Positions 51,560 to 63,441 of a stretch of 64,000 nt of DNA are shown in pieces. Below the pieces are notes generated by a model that saw only the letters and a list, made by a program, of their open reading frames with translations, made no database searches and had not been told where the DNA came from. The stretch is from Anodontia alba (Eukaryota; Mollusca; Bivalvia; Lucinida; Lucinidae). The translations under genes and the position numbers were made by a program. Position 1 is the first letter of the stretch. Each line of letters starts with the position of its first letter. The stretch lies in NCBI GenBank assembly GCA_964016985.1, contig OZ024833.1:64754687-64818686 (forward strand), in the 5' to 3' direction.

Positions 51560-52309
51560 GTATGAACTGGAGCATATCTAGACTTGAACTTTGTTAATTC
51601 TAGAAATTGGAAATTGCTGCTGGAGATACACTCATTTGGAATAATCAGGTGGTAAACTTCATTGGAAAATAAAGAGGTTCATTACTCCAATCACTGCATT
51701 GGCTTATATATGCAGATAATAAAATGGATTTTTTTTGTGAAGAAAAAAAACAAAACAGAAGAGAAATAATTGTATTTAGTTTTTCAGTACATGGTTAGAT
51801 TATTTATGTATCTCTGTTTTACACAGATGCCTCAGTAAAGACCCATTCTTATTTATACATTAAAAGAAGTAGAATGCATTTCCATCTGACTGATTTTGAG
51901 AAATTAAATTGATAGTGAAAGCATGTAGTACAAAGTGTTCATGTTGGTTGTTTTTCAAGGAATAGTAAATTTTCTCACAAAGCCTTGTCTCTGAATGTAA
52001 ATTTAATATTGGATGAAGCCACTGGTTGTAAGAAAGTGTGAAAATATGGATATAGAGCAAAATCCAGGTCCATCAAATCATATAAATCTAATTATGTAAT
52101 TAAGTTAATGCCTTTTTTCGCGACACCGCCTCCTGAACAATTCAGAGTAACTACAGTTGCTATACTGGATGTACATTACTCTGTGGTGGTTCTGAATCTC
52201 TTTTAACTACACTTTTATTTAACTTTAACATGCGTAAAGTAACGTTATTATTTACCTGTATTATCAGTTAGATAAAACACTTTTTGAATAAAAATTACTG
52301 GCATGTTTC
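51560..52309. other. AT-rich sequence, no gene seen
   Basis: No believable ORF. A 66-codon minus-strand frame at 51860-52060 has no domain. Confidence 0.5.
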
Positions 52310-52410
52310 TTATTTTTCTTAAGGAATACATGTTGTGGATATTCATTAAAAGAGCCCTACCAATGAATGACCTTCTAATAAGTTCCAACATGTTTTTGTG
52401 TTGAAATTAT
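52310..52410. mobile_element. PAL-A2 hairpin, strongly decayed
   Basis: ATACATGTTGTGGATATTCATT and CCAACATGTTTTTGTGTTGAA are the outer arms. The inner stem no longer pairs well. Confidence 0.5.
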
Positions 52411-52837
52411 AATGAACTAGAACATGTGTTTGAACAACACTATGACCCCAACTATATGGTTTCCCTTAAACATGCATTGTCCATAATACTGAAACACTAA
52501 AAATGGCTAACTTCAAAAGTAAGAATAGGATGGCCGAAACATTCCCATACAGAACTAGTATTTTTACCGCTGGGCGGCGAATAAATTCCAACCACAGTTT
52601 CGTCTGCCATCATAATGAGAGTAAAGCAAAATGCAATTGGCTATCAGTCAAGCGTCATCCAATCAAAATCGCGCTCTGAAAATGTCACTTTGTAGACCAG
52701 ATTAAAGAATGTAACGAACACAAATAAGCGAATCTGAATAGAAGCGTTCATCATATCGATACTCCATCATGTGTATCGATACATGAAGCGTATCGGGATG
52801 CACCAATGCATCGATGAATCGTCCCACCACTAGGCGT
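52411..52837. other. Unique sequence, no gene seen
   Basis: Includes three ATCGAT motifs with opposed arrangement (52757-52820). Nothing else recognised. Confidence 0.5.
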
Positions 52838-53790
52838 AACTCAGCTAATATTTGGTGGACTGTAACCTCAAAACGATACGCCCTTCTCTACATCTTGGTC
52901 TAACTATAGCATAAATGAAGTTTCAGCTTGATCGGATATAAATTGTAGGAGGAGTTAACCAGAAACTAGAAGTTTAAAGAAATTTTCAATGGGGCTTAAC
53001 TCTGCTAATATTTAGTGGACTGTAACCTTGAAACAATATGTGCTGCTCCACATCATGGTCTAGCTATAAATGAAGTTTCAGCTTGATCGGATGTAAATTG
53101 TAGGAGGAGTTAGCCGGAAACGAAAAGTTTAATGAAATTTTATAAGGGACATAACTCTGCTAATATTTGGTGGACTGTGACCTAGAAACAATATGCACTG
53201 CCCCCACATCTTGGTCTAACTATAAATGAAGTTTCAGCTTCATCAGATGTAAATTGTAGGAGCAGTTATCCGGAAACGAAAAGTTTAAAGGAATTTTCAA
53301 AGGGCTATAACTCTGCTGATATTAAGTGGATAACTCTGCTAATATTTGGTGGACTGTGACCTAGAAATAATATGCACTGCCCCCACATCTTGGTCTAACT
53401 ATAAATGAAGTTTAAGCTTGATCAGATGTAAATTGTAGGAGCAGTTATCCGGAAACGAAAAGTTTAAAGGAATTTTCAAAGGGCTATAACTCTGCTGACA
53501 TTAAGTGGACTGTAACCTCAAAACAATATGCACTGTTCCACATCATGGTCTAACTATAAATGAAGTTTCAGCTTGATCAGATGTAAAGTGTAGGAGTTAA
53601 CCAGAAACGAAATGTTTTCTGAAATTTTCGAAGGGGCATAGCTCTGCTAAAATTGGTGGTCTGTAGCCCAAAAACAATATGTGCTGCTTCACATCATGGT
53701 CTAGCTATATACCAAGTTTCATTTTAATCGGATGTAAACTGTAGGAGGCGTTAGCCGGAAACGAAAAAGTTTTCTGACGGACGTCATACC
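52838..53790 (+). repeat. 155-bp tandem array Z1
   Basis: About six units. Each runs from AACTCTGCTAATATTTGGTGG through ATAAATGAAGTTTCAGCTTG and TGTAAATTGTAGGAGGAGTT to GGAAACGAAAAGTTTAA. Unit starts lie at about 52840, 52996, 53152, 53307/53331, 53487 and 53638. A 24-bp slip at 53307-53331 duplicates the unit start. Confidence 0.93.
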
Positions 53791-53825
53791 CCGTAAAATA
53801 ATATGTCCCGTTTTTCAAACAGGTG

Positions 53826-54137
53826 TATAATAATTCAAAAAAGTATAAATGCAAGAGTTAATGGTTCTTGCGCGCTGCATGTTGTCTAATGCTGATTGAT
53901 ATTTACATGACCTTTCTTGAAGATATCTTGAACAGGTTTCAAGTTACAGAGCGGACACGATTTTGTGACGCATAAAGTTCCAAGTGAAATAACTCAAAAA
54001 GTATAAATGCAAGACGTATGGTTCTTGTGCTCTGCATGTAAGATAATGTTGATTGATATTTATATGAAGTTATGTGGAGACAGCTTGAACCATTTTCAAG
54101 TTACAGAGTGGACAAGACTTTGTGACAGACGCCCGAG
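53826..54137 (+). repeat. 155-bp tandem pair Z2
   Basis: Two units containing AAAAAGTATAAATGCAAGA, GATTGATATTTA and TTCAAGTTACAGAG. Same unit length as Z1 but no clear sequence similarity. Confidence 0.85.
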
Positions 54138-54362
54138 GGAAAAAACAATACACATCTCCCTACCCTAAAGGGAGGAGACATAAATATCAGAATCCTAGCT
54201 CAAGCAGGAGGGGGCATATTGCTTTTGGTGCAGATCTTATCAGCACTGGCGTCCCCATCCAAGGGTGTGTGTGTGGGGAGGGGGGGGGGAATATTTAGAA
54301 CAGAATAGATTCAAAAACAGGCATAACTGGCATGCTAGGTCCAATGGGAAAAAAAAAAAAAA
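54138..54362. other. Junction between tandem arrays
   Basis: Contains a G-run (54275-54289) and a poly-A (54346-54363). No gene. Confidence 0.5.
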
Positions 54363-55959
54363 AGCAAGAGGACCATGATGGTCCTATATCGCTCACCTGA
54401 GCAAACAGCTTTGCATACTTACTGTTGAAGTTTCAGCCAAGTTTACTGCTCTAAAATTTTTGTATAAATTTTATAACCCTGCACCCCAGTGGCCATGTTT
54501 TTTTCATCCATCATGATGGCTTGAACTGAATAGTGAAAGAGGATCACCAAAGGAACAATTCTGCTGTTATATTGAAATTGGTCCAGTGGTTTCTGACAAA
54601 TAGATTTTTAAAATGTCTTATATAGATATATAGGGAAATTAAGCCCCACCCCCTAACAGCCATGTTTTTTGACAAATCATGACAGCTTGAACAAACTTGG
54701 TAGAGGGTCACCAAAGGAAAAATCCTGCCAAGTTATATTGAAATCGGTTCAGTGGTTTCTGACAAGAAGATTTTTAAAGTTTTCTATTTAGATATATAGG
54801 GAAAATAAGCCCCACCCCTAGCAACCATGTTTTTTTACGAATCATGATTGCTTGAGTAATCTTGATAGGGGGTCCCCAAAGCAACATTCCTGGCAAGTAA
54901 TATTAAAATCAGTCAGGTGGTTTCTGACAAGATGAATTTTAAAGTTTTCTATACAGATATATACGGAAAATAAGCCCCGCCCCATGAAGGCCATGTTTTT
55001 TGACGTATCATGAGGGCACAATCTTAGTAGAAGGTCACCAAAGCACATTCCTGTCAAGTTACATTGAACTCAATCCAACGGTTTCTTACGAGAAAATTTT
55101 TAAAGTTTTCTATATAGGGAAAATATGCTCCGCCCCCTAGCCGCCATGTTTTTTGATGAATCATAACGGCTTGAACAATCTTGGTAGAGGGTCACCAAAG
55201 AAACATTCCTGCCAAGTTATATTGAAATCGGTCCATTGGTTTCTGAGAAGAAGATTTTTAAACTTTTCTATATAGATATATTTGGAAAATAAGCCCCTCC
55301 CAGTGGCGGCCATTGTTTTTTGACGAATCATGATAACTTGAACAATCTTGGTAGAGGGTCAACAAGGAAAGATTTCTACCAAGTTATAATGAAATCGGTC
55401 CAGTGGTTTCTGACAAGAAGATTTTTTTAAGTTTTCTATAGAGATATATAGGGAAAATAAGCCCCACCCCCTGGCAGAATTTTTTTTAGACGAATCATGA
55501 CTGCTTGAACAATCTTGGTAGCAGGTCACCAAAGCAACATTCCTGCCAAGCTATATTGAAATTGGTCCATTGGTTTCTGACAAGAAGATTTTTAAACTTT
55601 TCTATATAGATATATAGGGAAATTAAGCCTCCCTCCCCACCCACCACCCGGCGGCAATGTTTTTTTGACAAATCATGATAACTTGAACAATCTTGGTTAA
55701 GGGTCAAAAGGAAAGATTTCTGCCAAGTATTAATGAAATCGGTCCAGTGGTTTCTCACAAGAAGATTTTTAAAGTTTTCTATATATATAGGGAAAATAAG
55801 CCCCGCCCCCTAGCTGCTATGTTTTTTGACAATTCATGACGGCTTGGACAATCTTGGTAGAGGATCACCAAGGAAACATTTTTGCCTAGTTATATAGAAA
55901 TCGGTCCAGTGCTTTCTAACATGAAGATTTTTAAAGTTTTCTATATAGATATTTAGGGA
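54363..55959 (+). repeat. 165-bp tandem array Z3, first block
   Basis: Opens with GCAAGAGGACCATGATGGTC and CGCTCACCTGAGC, then about nine units. Each contains ATAAGCCCCGCCCCCTGGCG, GCCATGTTTTTTGACGAATC, TCTTGGTAGAGGGTCACC and GTGGTTTCTGACAAGAAG. ORFs of 60-90 codons on the minus strand are repeat translations with frame slips. Confidence 0.93.
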
Positions 55960-56278
55960 AACAAGAGGCCCACGGGCCACGGCTCGCTCACCTGAGTCAC
56001 TGCAGACATGCAGATGTTATGCAACATTTTTCCAATCCTATCATCACAACTAATGAAAAGATCATCATTTGAGCAGTTCTTAGTTTTGAAGAAGAATATA
56101 TGGGCCTGACAGTCAATGGAGCATGATCATTTGAATAAACCATCAATCACATTTCAACAGTAGGATCAATGTGAAATTTGGTGGAAATTGGCTAAGTGGA
56201 TTCTGAAGAATCATGATTTTATACATGTAAACAGCACAGTGGCAGAGAAATATAATAAATATAAACAAGATGATGGCC
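55960..56278 (+). repeat. Left 318-bp arm of the inverted pair
   Basis: Includes GCAGACATGCAGATGTTATG, GTGAAATTTGGTGGAAATTG and AAACAGCACAGTGGCAGAG. Partner is 60287-60605. Confidence 0.88.
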
Positions 56279-57728
56279 ATCTAAGATTTCCAATCAGAAC
56301 AATTTTAACTACTGTTGATCTACAATTCACTTGAATACTTTCAATATAAATGTATATGGCCCATACAAATGCATGGGGAAGCAAATTTGACCTTGGAGGT
56401 AAAAAGGTCAAACGTCAACATAGAACCATCATTTTAGCAATTTTGGTAGCTCTCCTGTCCCCCATAATTTGTGCAAAGATAAGGGCCCAGGGCTTATTTG
56501 GTTATGGAGAAGAAGATTTGTAAATTTTTTTTTACCATTATATGGGCATGGCAGCCATTTTGATCAATGGACCATGCCCATTTTAGCAATCTTTCATTCT
56601 CCTGCCCAAGGAGGCTCTGCATGAAATTTGAGCAACACTGGCCCGGAGGCTTCAGAGGAAAAGTCATTTGAAATTATCAACATTTTTTCCATACAAATGT
56701 ATGGGGCCCATACAAATGCATACAGAAGCAAACTTGACCTCGCCGTAAAAAGGTTAAATGTCAATGTATGACAATTATTTTAGCAACCTTGGTAGACCGC
56801 CCGTTCCCGATGATATATGCAAACATTCAGCCACATGCCATCCTCGATTTTGGAGAATAACATTTTTAAATGTTTTTTTCCCATATAAATGCATAGGGAA
56901 GCAAACGACCTTGCCGTAAAAAGGTCAAATTTTAGCAACTTTGGTAGACCCTCCGTCCCCGATGAATTATGCAAAGATTCAGCCCCAAAGCATCCTCGGT
57001 TCTGGAGAAGAAGATTTTTAAATGTTTTTACCATATATGGGCATGGCGGCCATCTTGGTTAATGAACTGCGACCATTTTAGCAATCTTTTGTTCCCCCAA
57101 CCTAAGGAGGCTCAATATGAAATTTGAGCAAATTTGGCCCAGAGGCTCCAGAGGAGATGTTATTTGAAATTCTGAACATTTTTCCCATATAAATGCATAA
57201 GGAAGCAAAATTGATCTTACCGCAAAAAGGTCAAATGTCAATGTACAACCATTATTTTAGCAACTTTGGTAGCCCTCCCATTCCCGATGATATGTGCAAA
57301 GATTCAGCCACAAGGCATGCTCGGTTTTGGAGAAGAAGATTTTTAAAGGTTTTTCCCATACAAAAGCATAGGGAAGCAAACTTGACCTTGCCGTAAAAAG
57401 GTCAAATGCCAACGTACGACAAATCTTATAACAACTTTGGTAGACCTCTTGTCCCTGATGATTCTTGCAAAGATTGAGCCCCAAGGCATCCTCGGTTATG
57501 GAGAAGATTTTTAAAGGTTTTTACCATATATGTGCATGGAGGCCATCTTGGGTCAACGGACCATGACCATTTTAGCAATCTTTCGTTCCCCCACCCTAAG
57601 GAGGCTCCACATGAAATCTGAGCAAAATTGGCTCAGCGGCTTCAGAGGAGAAGTCATTTGAAAATGTTAATGGACGGAGGAAAAGTGATCACTATAGCTC
57701 ATCCTGAGCAGAGGTCAGGTGAGTTAAA
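55960..57728 (+). mobile_element. Mosaic element inserted in array Z3
   Basis: Starts AACAAGAGGCCCACGGGCC and GCTCACCTGAG, and ends CATCCTGAGCAGAGGTCAGG plus TGAGTT. Array Z3 breaks off in TTTAGGGAA before it and resumes at AAGTCCCACCCCC after it, so it interrupts one Z3 unit. The first 318 bp are shared, inverted, with 60287-60605. The interior repeats two alternating modules. One has GGGCATGGCGGCCATCTTGG (56539, 57032, 57530). The other has AAGCAAACTTGACCTTGCC with GTAAAAAGGTCAAATGTCAA (56390, 56735, 56900, 57210, 57375). No protein is supported. Confidence 0.75.
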
Positions 57729-58350
57729 AAAAAAAAGTCCCACCCCCCTGGCGGCCATGGTTTTTGACGTATCATGACGGCTTGAACAATCTTGGTAGAA
57801 AGTTACAAAAGAAACATTCCTGCCGTGTTATATTGAAATCGGTCCAGTGGTTTCTGACAAGAAGATTTTTAAACTTTCCTGTATAGATATATAGGGAAAA
57901 TAAGCCCCGCCCTCTGGTGACCATGTTTTTTGAGGAATCCAAATGGCTTGAACAATCTTGGTAGAGGATTACTAAAGGAACGTTTCTGTAAAATTATATT
58001 GAAATCGGCCCAGTGTTTCTGACAAGAAGCTTTTAAAAGTTTTCCATATAGATATATACATGTAGGAAAAATAAGCTCCGCCCCCTGGCAGCCATGTTTT
58101 TTGACGAATCCAGATGGCTTGAACAATCTTGGTACAGGATCACCAAACAAACATTCCTGCAAAATTATATTGAAATCGGTCCAGTGGTTTCTGACAAGAA
58201 GATTTTTAAAGTTTTCTATATAGATATAAAGGGAAAATAAGCCCCGCCCCCTGGCGGCCATGTTTTTTGACGAATCCAAATGGCTTGAACAATCTTGGTA
58301 GAGGATCATCAAAGTAACACTCCTGCAAAATTATATTGAAATTGGTCATA
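57729..58350 (+). repeat. 165-bp tandem array Z3, second block
   Basis: Four more units (CCATGTTTTTTGA-type motifs near 57757, 57922, 58093, 58258), ending at GAAATTGGTCAT. The 147-codon minus-strand ORF is a repeat translation. Confidence 0.92.
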
Positions 58351-58354
58351 CTTT

Positions 58355-58500
58355 ACTGGATGTATTTGGCCAGACAGTCCCGAGCAAACATTGTAAACCC
58401 CCATGAGATGCTACAAAATGCGGTGTCACATCAGGGGCTAAACTGTTTGCCACCCATTGAGCTATTTTTAGACAAAACATTCGGTAGTAAATTGTACTTG
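58355..58500. mobile_element. H/J-type hairpin, diverged
   Basis: GAGCAAACATTGTAAACCCCC and GGGGCTAAACTGTTTGCC with the tip GATGCTACAAAATGCGGTGTC. Confidence 0.6.
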
Positions 58501-58503
58501 TTA

Positions 58504-60605
58504 GCTCACCTGAGCGCAAAGTGCTCATGGTGAACTATTGTGGTCAGTCAATGTCCGTCGTCCGTCATGCGACGTCAACAATTGATTTAAAAGCCTACTC
58601 CTACACCCCTGGGCAAATTGACTCGATACTTGGTAGGAAGCATCGGGGTGACTTGTACATCAAAAATAGCTAAAATCATGCCGATCGGAAATCCAAGATG
58701 GCCGCCATGGCCGCCATCTTGAAAATCTATTTTTCGCTTCTTCTCCTGAACCGAAAGGCTAATTGACTCCAAACTTTCTAGGAAGCACTGGGGTGACTTG
58801 TAGATCAAAAATAGTTAAAATCTTGCCAATCAAAAATCCAAGATGGCCGCCATGGCAGCCATCTTAAATCTATTCTTAACTTCTTCTCCTGAACCAAAGG
58901 CCAATTGACTCCAAACTTGCTAGATGGCATCGGGGTGACTTGTAGATCAAAACTAGCTAAAATCGTGTTGATCAGAAATCCAAGATGGCCACCATCTTGA
59001 AAATCTATTTTTCGCTTCTTCTCCTGAACGGAAAGGCCAATTGACTCCAAACTTGCTAAGAAGCATCGGGGTGACTTGTAGATCAAAAATAGCTAAAATC
59101 ATGCTGATCGGAAATCCAAGATGGCCGCCATGGCAGCCATCTTGAAAATCTATTTTTCGCTTCTTCTCCTGAACCGAAAGGCCAATTGACTCCAAACTTA
59201 CTAGGAAGCATAGGGGTGACTTATAGATCAAAAGACGCTAAAATCATTCCAAACGGAAATCCAAGATGGCCACCATGGCAGCCATTTTGAAAATCTATTT
59301 TTCGCTTCTTCTCCTGAGCCGAAAGGCCAACTGACTCCAAACTTGGTAGGAAGCATCAGGGTGACTTGTAGATCAAAAATAGCTAAAACCATGCTGATCG
59401 GAAGTCCAAGAGGGCCACCCTGGTGGCCATCTTGAAAATCTTTTTTTCGTTTCTTCTCCTAAACCCAAAAGCTAGTTGACTTGAAACTTGGTAGGAAGCA
59501 TCGGGGTGACTTATAGATTAAAAATGGCTAAAATCGTTCTGATTGGAAATCCAAGATGGCTGCCATGGTGGCCATTTTGAAAATGTAGATTTTTCACTTT
59601 TTCTCCTGAATCAAAAGGCTTATTGGCTTTAAACTAGGTAGGAAGCATCAGGGTGACCTGTAGATCAAAAATAGATAAAATCATCCCTATCAGAAATCCA
59701 AGTTGGCCGCTATGACAGCCATCTTTAAAATCTATTTTTCGCTTCTTCTCCTGAATTGAAAGGCCATTTGACTCGAAACTTGGTAGGAAGCATTTAGGTG
59801 ACTTGTAGATCTAAAATAGCTTAAATTGTTTGGATAGGAAATCCAAGATGGCTGTCATGGTGGCCATCTTGAAACTCTTTTCCTTTCACTTATTTTCCTG
59901 AACCAAAGGGCCAGATAATTTGAAAATTGGTAGGAAGCATCAGGATGACATGTTGATATAAAAATAGCTAAAATCCTTCCGATTGGAAATCCAAGATGGC
60001 GGCCATCTTGAAAATCTATTTTTCTTTACTTCTTCTGAACTGAAAGACCATTTATTGACTCGAAACTTGGTAGGAAGCATCAGGGTGACTTGTAGATCAA
60101 AAAACGCTCAAATGGTTGCGATAAGAAATCTCAAATTGCGGCTATGGTGGCCATCTTGAAAATCTGTTTTGAACTTTTTCCCCTGAACCGAAAGGGCAAT
60201 TGACTTAAAGTTCATTGGAAGTATCGAAGTGACTTGTAGATCAACAGTAGCTAAAAGTCATTCTGATTGGAAATCCAAGATGGCTACCATCTTGTTTATG
60301 TTTATTATATTTCCCTGCCACTGTGCTGTTTACATGTATAAAATCATGATTCTTCAGAAACCACTTAGGCAATAGCAACCAAATTTCACATTGATCCTAC
60401 TGTTGAAATGTGATTGAGAGTTTGTTCAAATGATCACGCTCCATTGACTGTCTTGCCATATATAATATTCATCTTAAAAATTAAGAACTGCTTAAAGGAT
60501 GATCTTTTCATTAGTTGCGATGACAGGATTGGAAAAATGTTACATAACATCTGCATATCTGCACTCACAATGCTACTCAGGTGAGTGGCCCGTGGGCCTC
60601 TTGTT
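58504..60605 (-). mobile_element. Mosaic element, second copy, with array Z5
   Basis: On the minus strand it starts AACAAGAGGCCCACGGGCCA at 60605 and ends near AGGTGAGC at 58504. The first 320 bp match 55960-56278. The interior is a different tandem array, Z5: about twelve units of 145-155 bp (58590-60285). These units contain AACTTGGTAGGAAGCATC, GGGTGACTTGTAGATCAAAA, ATCCAAGATGGCCGCCATGG and ATTTTTCGCTTCTTCTCCTG. The minus-strand ORFs at 58587-59231 (repeated IYKSPLCFL...SIGLSVQEKK) are unit translations. Confidence 0.78.
60287..60605 (-). repeat. Right 320-bp arm of the inverted pair
   Basis: Inverse of 55960-56278, diverged by scattered substitutions and a few small gaps. Confidence 0.88.
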
Positions 60606-60784
60606 CAATTTTAAATAAAGTATGGTAAGGAGTTGAGGTGAGTAACCGACCCGAAATCAAATTTCGGGTAAGGTGTTCACATGCTGTGTTTAAAGAAGTG
60701 TAGATATTGATGTAGTGTATGTACAAGAATCTCAGACATGTGACAGACTATTGAAGCGATATATGAGCCTCTTCATGGGATAAA

Positions 60785-60890
60785 AATCTTATGCCATATG
60801 CGAACAACAAAGACACGTGGTTTTTGCTATGCGCAGTCTGATCAGCACCGTTGTTGTTCGCTGTCTAGACAGTAAACAACCTATCAAAAC
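60785..60890. mobile_element. Family D element
   Basis: TATGCGAACAACAAAGACACG and CGTTGTTGTTCGCTGTC face each other around GCGCAGTCTGATCAGC. Confidence 0.6.
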
Positions 60891-62455
60891 TTTCAAGACT
60901 AGCTAATCTGGCACAATGGCCGAGTTAGCCAGTCTACGGCTGAGTAAGCAGGTCTGAGTCTTATTTGGTCGAAAACCTCGAAGACAGGTTTTTCATGTCG
61001 TTGCTTATATATTATCTGTACTTTGACAAAGTGCAGGGAGACTTTGTAGCGGCATCACACAGTGCTAAACACAAGCTACAATTGGATTAATTAACGCATA
61101 ATTTTACTGCAAGCATATTTTATTTTCGGGCTTCAGAAGGGGGAAAATAGGACCTTATGCACATACTCCTTTCAACTTCTTAAACCTCATTGAAATATAT
61201 TTATATCGGAAAGATTATTAAATCCAGAAAATAGGAGCTAAATTTTGCAGTAAGGAGGGTGTACATGCCGAAAAATTGTTATGCCAGGAATTATACAATT
61301 TTTGCTTAAAGGATCTGTTTTAAGGTCTTTGTGAACATGTCGCTTTGCGACAAATGTCTTATATTGAATTAATTTTCTCCGTAACACATTATCCAAGTTG
61401 ATAAAATAATATATAGAGGCTGTTGCATTATGTGAGGGATTTTTATAGATCCCTCATTTATTATTCAGAACTAGCGAAACTATTTGGAACTAGCCAAATC
61501 AGTGGAGAACTTCACATTCATCACAAGGGCAGATAACCTAAGGCGAAGGACAAAGTCTTTGGTGTGATATTTCAAGGAAGGCTAGTACTCTGTATCAGCC
61601 AATAAAGTCCAAATTTTGATCAGCCACTTATTTGGAAATTGTTATGAAGCATAACTTTACCTGGTTCTAGCCAAATGACTGTATCTGATCAATTGTGCCA
61701 GCTTTAGTGTTCAGACAACAAAATTCACTTGCCTACACCTATATGCTTATGTGTGTGCAGAGTTGGAGCATGGGCATGTCACTATGACTTTGAGGATTCA
61801 AAATGTTCTTGGTATTTTTGCAGCTAATAAAAATTGTCCAGATAATTGAGGAGTGTGGGTAAAAAATATTTCAGTCATTATAAATAAAGATAAAGAGCCT
61901 TAAATAAAAGGTTGCATATAAGAATTTAAGAAATAGACAACATAAGCTGTGTAGAGCTTTTAATGCTTATAAGTTCTTTCAACAGCTAGCCCTACTGGGA
62001 TGTCCAACAGAACCATGATCAAAATCAAGATTTGTGATCTAGTTTGCTAAGTTTTTACTATACATATGTGTACAGTATAATAATTACTGTATTTTTTAAG
62101 TCTAGTCCCATATAATTCACATCTTAGAATTTTTTGCTGTTATTATTTAGCCCGGTTTCATGTATTTTCACGTTACTAATGGTAAAACGTTTCATCATAA
62201 CTACTTACAGAGACAAATGCTGAAAATAATTCTGAAGTCATCCAAATTATTATCTGAGCATTTATTTTATGTACAAATAATGCAGTTCTTTGGATTTGAT
62301 TTGTGAAAGCATTTGTGTAAACAAGCCAACCATGTTGCCGCCATTTTGAACCAAAAGCCATGTAACTTCGCGTTAATTAAATTTTTGGCAGAAAATCATC
62401 ATGTAATTGTAATGTGATTTTTGCAAATTTTGGCCATTTTCAAAATAAAGTACGG
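60891..62455. other. 1.6 kb unique AT-rich sequence, no gene seen
   Basis: No ORF above about 60 codons and no repeat recognised. ATTTTGCTGTTATTATTTAG and similar tracts are ordinary. Small or non-coding exons cannot be excluded. Confidence 0.55.
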
Positions 62456-62790
62456 ATACCGTATTAATCCGCCTATAAGACGATTTGTTTATAAGACGGG
62501 GGCTGTTTTTGGGCCCTTCCCAGGCAGGATTTTGCTTTTAATTAATTATAAGATGGGTTAAAAAAGTCGCCTGTCGGAGACATTCCCTGTCACTCAGAAA
62601 TTTCTAAAGTACATGAAGACATCGGCGATGATTGGTCAGATTTGTAAGTGAATTTATCACAGAGCAGGAATTAAAAAAACTCCCAACACCACTTACAAGC
62701 ATGCATACCGTATTTAACTGTGTATAACACGCACCTTATTTACCCAGAAAACGTTTATAAAAATCCGATGTGTATTATTTATAGGAACAC
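62456..62790. mobile_element. Two TACCGTATT-type element ends
   Basis: ATACCGTATTAATCCGCCTA with TATAAGACG at 62456 and CATACCGTATTTAACTGTG with TATAACACG at 62703. Both resemble ends of DNA transposons I have seen in many animals. The partner ends are not found. Confidence 0.4.
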
Positions 62791-63334
62791 CAAAATCGGG
62801 ACAGAAATCACCAAGATAATCGGTCGCGAAAACTCATGACATTCACGATCGCCCGTTAAAAATGCAAAATAGAATGATTGCTATAAGATATTCATGATTT
62901 TTTATACCTATCTCGCCCATACCAGGGTTCTGGCAGCTCAAAACAAGCAACTCGATCTGATTTGTAGTAATTTGATATCCTTTTCATGTCCATGCTTTTT
63001 TTGTTTACGCTTTTTTATTTTGCTGATCATGTGATCTCTTCAAAGGGAAACTACTCAAACAGGCATATGCATATGAATCTGTATTGATTACCGGACTTTG
63101 ACAAGACTCAACCGTAACTTGAATAAATCAGCCTGCACAACTGATTTATTGTAGTTCAAAATAGGAAATAAATTTGGTAGAACATAAATATTGGCACGAA
63201 CGATCATACATTGAAAAAATAAAAAAGTATTTAAGTTTATGCAATTATTAAAATTATTGATAATAAACAAAACCAACTGGGCTTTTGAGGTAGGTAGATC
63301 GGTCATTTGCATTTTATCTTTTATTTTCTTACCA
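62791..63334. other. No gene seen
   Basis: The 74-codon minus-strand ORF at 63088-63312 is AT-rich and hydrophobic without a domain or signal. Confidence 0.5.
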
Positions 63335-63441
63335 CCCAGCTAGCATTCTACGTAAATCTACATCGGGCCGTCATCGGCCCGTCAGCTACCCTGACGGGCC
63401 GATGACGGCCCGATATAGATTTACGTAGAATGCTGACTGGG
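63335..63441. mobile_element. Family U palindrome, nearly perfect
   Basis: Ends CCCAGCTAGCATTCTACGTA and TACGTAGAATGCTGACTGGG. The arms meet at GCCCGTCAGCTACCCTGACG. Only a few mismatches over 50-bp arms, so younger than the copy at 30747. Confidence 0.9.

Noticed and set aside
54842..58312. A family of 60-147-codon minus-strand proteins
   Set aside because: All are translations of the 165-bp Z3 or mosaic-element units, with frame changes between units and no start context.
58587..59231. Three similar ORFs (SIGLSVQEKKRKIDFQDGG), a possible repeat protein
   Set aside because: The unit length varies, stops fall between units, and the array is a DNA-level tandem repeat.
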